DNA from: JBHHYS01 sp046757645
GTDB lineage: Bacteria; Acidobacteriota; Terriglobia; Acidiferrales; 2-02-FULL-67-57
Length of the DNA: 8,264 nt
NCBI GenBank assembly: GCA_046757645.1
Contig: JBHHYS010000104.1
Location: 1 to 8,264, forward strand
Direction: 5' to 3'
The notes beneath the pieces were generated by a model. It was not told the origin of the DNA, ran no database searches, and saw nothing but the letters and a program-made list of their open reading frames with translations. Made by a program: the position numbers and the translations under genes. The stretch's first letter is position 1. Every line of letters begins with the position of its first letter. Positions 3,808 through 8,264 of the stretch are shown here, piece by piece.

Positions 3808-6800
3808 ACTCGGCGGTGCCGACAGGTTCTTCGCTGCGCTCTTCTTCCCCCGGCGCCCCCAGCAGTTCCAGCCGCCGTTGCGCCAGGCGGTAGGTGGAGA
3901 GAGGGAAAGCGGCTTCTTCTTCCGGCGGGGTCACTTTCTGGTAGGCGGCGATGGCTGCTTCCAGCTCCCCGTACTGCTCGGCAATGCGCCCGAAGACGTA
4001 CCAGAAGGCTGGGGTGGGTTCTTCCATCGCTTCCACCTCCATGGCGTTCAGCAGAACCTCCCGGGCTTCGTTCGTCCGGCCCACTTCCGCGTAGAGAGAC
4101 GCCAGGGTGTGCAGGATGTAGCTCGCCTGGTTCCGGGTGAGCATGGCGGCCCGCTGGGCCTCCTGGATGGCCTCGTCAGTCACCTTGTCTTCGAAGAGTT
4201 TCTGCCAGGCGTGGTTATTCAAGTCGCCCGGCGTGGTTTCACCCAACTCCGCCAGCCTCTGGTGCAATTCGTCGGCCCGCTCATAGTCGTCCCTCTGCTG
4301 GGCCAGGTTCGCCAGCGTGCGCAGGGCTTCCGGGTTGTCCGGCAGCCGCTCCAGGCGCTCTTGGGCCGCCTGCTCGACTTCCTCCCACCGGCTGAGCTGC
4401 GACAGCGCCCCCACCAGCAGGCCGAAGGCAGCCCGGGAATCAGGACGACTTTCGACTAGACCGCGGGCAATCGGCAGCGCGTCGGCGGGGCGCTCCAGCC
4501 GGAGGAAGGCTCCGGCCAACGCCAGGTCGAATCGCAGTCGCTCTTCCTCGGTGGCGGCCTGCTCGCGGCCCGCTTCCAGGATGGGCAGGGCCCGGTCCGC
4601 CAGGGCCGTCTCGACCAGCAAGCTGGCGCCGGCGTAGCGAATCTCTTCCACTCCCGCCTCCGAGCCTCTCGTCCAGAAGCGGGGGAACGGCGGCCCTGCG
4701 TAGGGGTCGTCGCCGCCCGGCAGGGAGCGCTCCTCCCGGGCCCAGTCCAGCCAGCGCCGGGCGCCTGCCAGGTCGCCCGCCTCCGCTAGCTCGAGGACCC
4801 GCAGACCGAGCAAGCCGAGCATCCGCGCTGTGGCAAGAATCTTGAATTCTTCCTCTTCCCGGACCACGAAGAGCACTTCTTCGGAGCCGGCCCCGGGGAA
4901 CATTCCCCGCTGTCGGAGGCGATAGCCCACCGAGTCATCCCCGTCCACGGAGACCTCGACGCCGGCCAGGGCCAGGTCCACTATCATCTCCGGCACCATG
5001 CCTTCGCGCTGTGCCATCCCGCGCACCCCGCGGAGCGCTTGTTCCAACCCTTCGGCGTCGTCCTCCTTGCTGGCCAACTCCCGAAACTCCCGGCTATGCA
5101 ACCTCAGGTAGGCCTCGCCGGAACCCCCTAGGAACAGCGCCACCATGAATTCTTGTGCCAGGCCGCGGGGATCGTCTTCCGGGTAGGTGATTTCCTCGTG
5201 CCGCCGGGTGCGGCTCAAAAGGTTTGCCCGCGCCAGCAAGTTCACGGCGTTGGGGTCCCCTTTGGCCCCGGCGGTCAGCAGTGCGGAAGCCTCCGGGTAG
5301 AGGCGAAGTTCCGCCAGCAGCCTGCCTGCGGTTTGCAGGGCGCCCCGCCGCCTCTCATCGTCGCGGAAGAGTTGGGGGGCCTCGCGCAGGGCGGCGTCCG
5401 GGCCTTCCAAAGCCGCCACGGCCACCAGGACAAAGGCCTGGTGGGCGGGCAGGCCGGGATGAGATTCCATGAAGTCTCGGAGTTCCTCGAATCGCCGGGC
5501 GCGCAGCAGGGCCACGCGCAAATTGTTCACCAAGGGGTTGGAGGGTTCGAGTTCATCCAGCAGCCCGCGATACTCGGTGATGGCCTCGTCCAGACGCGCT
5601 TCGGGACTGTAGCGGATGCCCTTCGCATCGTGCTCGAGTAGGATGGCCAAGTCAACCCGGGTCGCCAGGTCTTCGGCGTCGAGCTCCAAAGCTCGCCGAT
5701 AGGCGGCCAGGGCACCTTCCAGGTCGAACCCCTTCTTGAACCGCCGCCCCACCAGGTCGTGCTGGAGAATCCAGGCCAGGGTTCGGTGGGCTACCGCCGA
5801 GTCGGGCTCCAGCTCGATGGCCCGCCGCACCTCTGCCCGCGCCGCCTCGCCCATCCCCCCGGCCAGCAGCGCCCGCGCAATCTGCGTGCGATGCCGCACT
5901 TCGTTGGGATGCTGCCTTGCCAGCCCCCGAAATTCTCTCAGGGCCTCCCCGATACGCCCCGCCGCCAGGTGGGCCTCCCCGAGCTGCTCGAAGGTGACCA
6001 ACACGACCGAAGCATTCTGCAGCTCTTGGATCCCTTCCCGCAGCGCGGCCACCTCCGCGGGGCTCAGGCGGCGCTTGCCCGTGTCAAACCGAATAGTGGC
6101 CGTCACCACCCCCTTTTCCTCCACCGCGAATTGTTGGGAGAAAGTGGCGGGGCCGAAGTGCTCTTCGCGGGCCTCGGGGAGCTCGCGCGGCCGGTAGCCG
6201 GGCGGGGCCACGATCCGGTACTGCCATTCCGTCACGTAGGGGTTGAAGAGCACCAGGTCGCTGGCCCGGCGGGCGGGGGTTGCGCCGGGGGTATCCGAAC
6301 TTTCCGGGGCGGCGGTGAGGACATCGGGCAGCCGGTCCAGGAGCGGGGGCAGCAGAATGGCCACCCCGGCGTCCGCCACGTCCGTCCACGCCCGCTTGAC
6401 CCCGGCGGCCTCAAAGCGGATGCGGAACGGCTGGGAGAGGTCGTGGGGATCGGTATAGGCCAGATCGGTCACCTCGTCGGCCAGGTACATCGCGGCGGCA
6501 TAGTTCTCTATGGCTCTGTGGATGATTTCGAAGCTCACCTGGGAGTAGTCGTCCCGGTAGAAGAGGTCGGCCGAGCCCCAGGCCTCCGTGGTTTCGATTA
6601 CCCGGGCTTTGCCAGAATCGGAGAGGAAAAACTCCCGGGTTTCGACGATCCTGTTGTCCTCGGGGACGGTTGCCGGGATGCGAACCAGCCCGGTGGTCTC
6701 GGGACCGGCCACCAAAGCCAGCCGCCCCTGGTCGGCCAGCGGGAGCTGGTTCACGCGGGCGAACTCCACTGTGGGGTCAATCCACACCGGCGGCGTGCCG

Positions 6801-7987
6801 GGAATGTAGACGATGGCGTGGTTGAAATGGTTCACCCCGGGCAGGCCTTTCTCTACGTCCGGTCCCGGGCCCGCTCGCAGCAGTGCCACATAGGCGTCCA
6901 GACCGGCCGAGCGCAACATTGCGATCAACAGCGTGGCCTTGTCCTTGCAGTCGCCGTATTTCCGCGCCAGGGTCTCGGCCGGTGTGCGCGGGATGATGGC
7001 GGCGTTGCCGAACTCAATCCCCGTGTAGCGTACCTCCCGCTGCACCCGGGCTAGCAGCCGCGCCAGGGTTTCTTGGCGCGTTTCGGTTCCCTCCAGCGTG
7101 CCTTCCACCAGCCCCGCCGTCCAGTCCGGGTCGATTTGCTCATCCACCACCTGGGCGTAGGCGGCGGCCAGCGTCGCCCAGGAGTCGGCGGTCGAGAAGA
7201 CTACAGAGGGTTGTTGCGGCTCGTCGCTCGGACGGAGGAAGTCGATTCCCTCCAGGGGTTCCAGCCGACCGGTTTCAAACGTCAGCCGCACCCGGCCGTC
7301 CTTTTCTTCCCGGCGAGGAATCGCCGGCAGCAGCCGGGTGACGTAGTGCAGGGGCAGGGAAGCGGGAGCGTCGATCACCAGCCGGGCCTGCAGCACGGGG
7401 AAGTATTCCCCGAAATAGACCGCCTGCACCCCCCCCGGCCCGAAAAGCACCGACTTCTCTCGCAGCACGACCTCTTCTTCCACCACCGCCCCCACGGTCA
7501 CCGCCGGCAGCGGCGCCCGCAGAATGCGCCGGTCCGTGTAAACATCCGGGTCGGCTTGCAGTTCCGGGAATTCGCCGAGGGTGCTCGGATCGAGAACATG
7601 TTCGTTCCCGTCCGGAGTGATCACCCGGGCGCGAATGCTCGGGGGCTCCTGGTACCACGGCGCCCAGGCCATCTCCGTCTTCGACCAGCGCTCCAAGCCT
7701 CGGGCGCTCAGGATGCGATAGACCAGCCGCCAGGTGTAAATGCTCTGCCCCTTGGAATCGAACACGTAGGTTTGTTCCTTGAGCAGGACGACGATATCCA
7801 GGCCGTCTCCCACCGGCACTCGGGAGGCCGCCTCCAGCACCGCCGCCGGGTCGGCCGCAAACGCTTCTCCCTCCCAAGGCAGGTCGGGCGCTCCCAGCCC
7901 CCCAGGTAAGGCCAGCACCGCTGCCAGTACGGAAAGCCCTGCGGTAGCGACAAGACGCCGCCCGGCAAATGTTTGCTCCGTCTTCAT
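3806..7987 (-). CDS. Exported DUF3857/transglutaminase-like protein with TPR repeats
   Basis: A 1393-residue protein. A signal peptide is likely (hydrophobic 13-29, AFAA-type cleavage near 44). Residues about 60-260 are a DUF3857-type beta domain (TWRLVYRILSARGLE, EEVVLREK). A transglutaminase/papain-like core follows at about 290-420 with a complete triad: Cys347 in KYGDCKDKATLL, His390 in FNHAIVYI and Asp404 in VWIDPT. A second beta-rich region spans about 440-640 (FNPYVTEWQYRIVAPPGYRP). TPR helices occupy about 660-930 and 1150-1375 (for example RWEEVEQAAQERLERLPDNP), separated by a less repetitive segment about 950-1105. Enzymes with this core cleave or cross-link amide bonds, but bacterial DUF3857 proteins have no settled substrate. 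At 1393 residues it is longer than the 600-1200 I associate with the family. The ATG follows GGAGG (7993-7997, bottom strand) with 5 nt between. It appears monocistronic and convergent with the DUF3179 gene. Confidence 0.92.
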   Translation of the reverse strand: MKTEQTFAGRRLVATAGLSVLAAVLALPGGLGAPDLPWEGEAFAADPAAVLEAASRVPVGDGLDIVVLLKEQTYVFDSKGQSIYTWRLVYRILSARGLERWSKTEMAWAPWYQEPPSIRARVITPDGNEHVLDPSTLGEFPELQADPDVYTDRRILRAPLPAVTVGAVVEEEVVLREKSVLFGPGGVQAVYFGEYFPVLQARLVIDAPASLPLHYVTRLLPAIPRREEKDGRVRLTFETGRLEPLEGIDFLRPSDEPQQPSVVFSTADSWATLAAAYAQVVDEQIDPDWTAGLVEGTLEGTETRQETLARLLARVQREVRYTGIEFGNAAIIPRTPAETLARKYGDCKDKATLLIAMLRSAGLDAYVALLRAGPGPDVEKGLPGVNHFNHAIVYIPGTPPVWIDPTVEFARVNQLPLADQGRLALVAGPETTGLVRIPATVPEDNRIVETREFFLSDSGKARVIETTEAWGSADLFYRDDYSQVSFEIIHRAIENYAAAMYLADEVTDLAYTDPHDLSQPFRIRFEAAGVKRAWTDVADAGVAILLPPLLDRLPDVLTAAPESSDTPGATPARRASDLVLFNPYVTEWQYRIVAPPGYRPRELPEAREEHFGPATFSQQFAVEEKGVVTATIRFDTGKRRLSPAEVAALREGIQELQNASVVLVTFEQLGEAHLAAGRIGEALREFRGLARQHPNEVRHRTQIARALLAGGMGEAARAEVRRAIELEPDSAVAHRTLAWILQHDLVGRRFKKGFDLEGALAAYRRALELDAEDLATRVDLAILLEHDAKGIRYSPEARLDEAITEYRGLLDELEPSNPLVNNLRVALLRARRFEELRDFMESHPGLPAHQAFVLVAVAALEGPDAALREAPQLFRDDERRRGALQTAGRLLAELRLYPEASALLTAGAKGDPNAVNLLARANLLSRTRRHEEITYPEDDPRGLAQEFMVALFLGGSGEAYLRLHSREFRELASKEDDAEGLEQALRGVRGMAQREGMVPEMIVDLALAGVEVSVDGDDSVGYRLRQRGMFPGAGSEEVLFVVREEEEFKILATARMLGLLGLRVLELAEAGDLAGARRWLDWAREERSLPGGDDPYAGPPFPRFWTRGSEAGVEEIRYAGASLLVETALADRALPILEAGREQAATEEERLRFDLALAGAFLRLERPADALPIARGLVESRPDSRAAFGLLVGALSQLSRWEEVEQAAQERLERLPDNPEALRTLANLAQQRDDYERADELHQRLAELGETTPGDLNNHAWQKLFEDKVTDEAIQEAQRAAMLTRNQASYILHTLASLYAEVGRTNEAREVLLNAMEVEAMEEPTPAFWYVFGRIAEQYGELEAAIAAYQKVTPPEEEAAFPLSTYRLAQRRLELLGAPGEEERSEEPVGTAE

Positions 7988-8053
7988 GTCGGCCTCCGGA
8001 GGATCTCCTGCGCGAATCCGAAAGCTCTTGGGAGGGCCCCCGCCTTTGTCGGC

Positions 8054-8082
8054 ATCTTAGGCCGGTTCTGGCCGGGTGTCAA
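8054..8082 (-). promoter_or_regulatory. Strong sigma70-type promoter of the DUF3857/TPR gene
   Basis: On the bottom strand, a perfect TTGACA (8077-8082) is followed after exactly 17 nt by TAAGAT (8054-8059, 4 of 6 to the -10 consensus). The expected transcript start near 8047 gives a leader of about 60 nt ending in the GGAGG ribosome site. The spacer contains CCGGCC twice with AGAA between them, which could be a repressor site or only GC-rich chance. Confidence 0.62.
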
Positions 8083-8264
8083 TCAAAGTTGGACTCCGCC
8101 GCGAGCCGGGAGTTTGCGGAAACCCTCGTCGGCAGCTCCGGCCTGCGCGCCCGGCCGGCGGGCCGAGGCGGATTCAGTGCCCCTTGGAGGGACCGGTCGA
8201 GGGCCGGGCGCCAAATTGGCTCTTTACACCCGGCTGCGATTGGGTGTATTGGTATTCTCGTAAG
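8083..8264. other. Intergenic edge with no assignable feature
   Basis: GC-rich up to about 8215, then more AT-rich to the window end. Frames open here show no recognisable protein. A TTTACA at 8223-8228 lacks a good -10 partner. A divergent gene may begin beyond the right edge; nothing inside supports one. Confidence 0.4.

Noticed and set aside
5759..7054. Rightward 431-codon open frame antisense to the transglutaminase-like gene
   Set aside because: Rich in Arg, Gly, Pro and His with no domain, as expected from the antisense strand of a GC-rich gene. The leftward frame has an intact catalytic triad and TPRs.
8223..8252. Rightward promoter TTTACA with TATTGG
   Set aside because: The -10 matches only 3 of 6 and no gene start is visible before the window ends.

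Overview
The window looks like chromosomal DNA from a GC-rich environmental bacterium. An Acidobacteriota-type genome is my best guess, because the intergenic palindromic repeats (71-171 and around 2571-2595) and the large DUF3857/transglutaminase/TPR protein resemble what I remember from that phylum. This is recall, not a database result. No rRNA, tRNA, CRISPR array, transposase or integrase was seen.

Layout. 1-56 is the 3' end of a rightward gene for an AMP-forming acyl/aryl-CoA ligase. 57-284 has no gene but holds a long stem-loop repeat and a decayed copy of the ligase tail. 285-2388 is a leftward two-gene operon: a polytopic membrane protein (1429-2388) followed 4 nt later by a membrane-anchored beta-propeller protein (285-1424). 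A sigma70-like promoter lies at 2413-2440. 2467-2833 is gene-free apart from an orphan second copy of the ligase 3' end, then a dense group of GC-rich hairpins. 2834-3781 is a rightward gene for a secreted DUF3179 protein. 3806-7987 is a leftward gene for an exported 1393-residue DUF3857/transglutaminase/TPR protein, with a good promoter at 8054-8082. 8083-8264 holds nothing I can assign.

The main result is the DUF3179 gene. It has one in-frame TGA at 3227-3229, exactly where relatives carry the first Cys of a CPLC motif, and the same frame continues through the rest of the domain. A hairpin with bacterial SECIS geometry starts at the next base. The simplest reading is a selenoprotein with a UPLC redox-type motif. 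If the TGA were treated as a stop, the gene would be split into two false ORFs.

A second structure worth attention is the direct repetition of the ligase 3' end (48 of 50 bases identical) on both sides of the two-gene operon, which itself looks less GC-rich than the DNA to its right. This suggests an insertion or duplication event at a gene 3' end. The right-hand repeat region contains several hairpins built on one plan, with compensating changes in a central triplet. Apart from the two-gene operon, the genes are not obviously linked in function. All three complete proteins other than the polytopic one are predicted to lie outside or across the cytoplasmic membrane.
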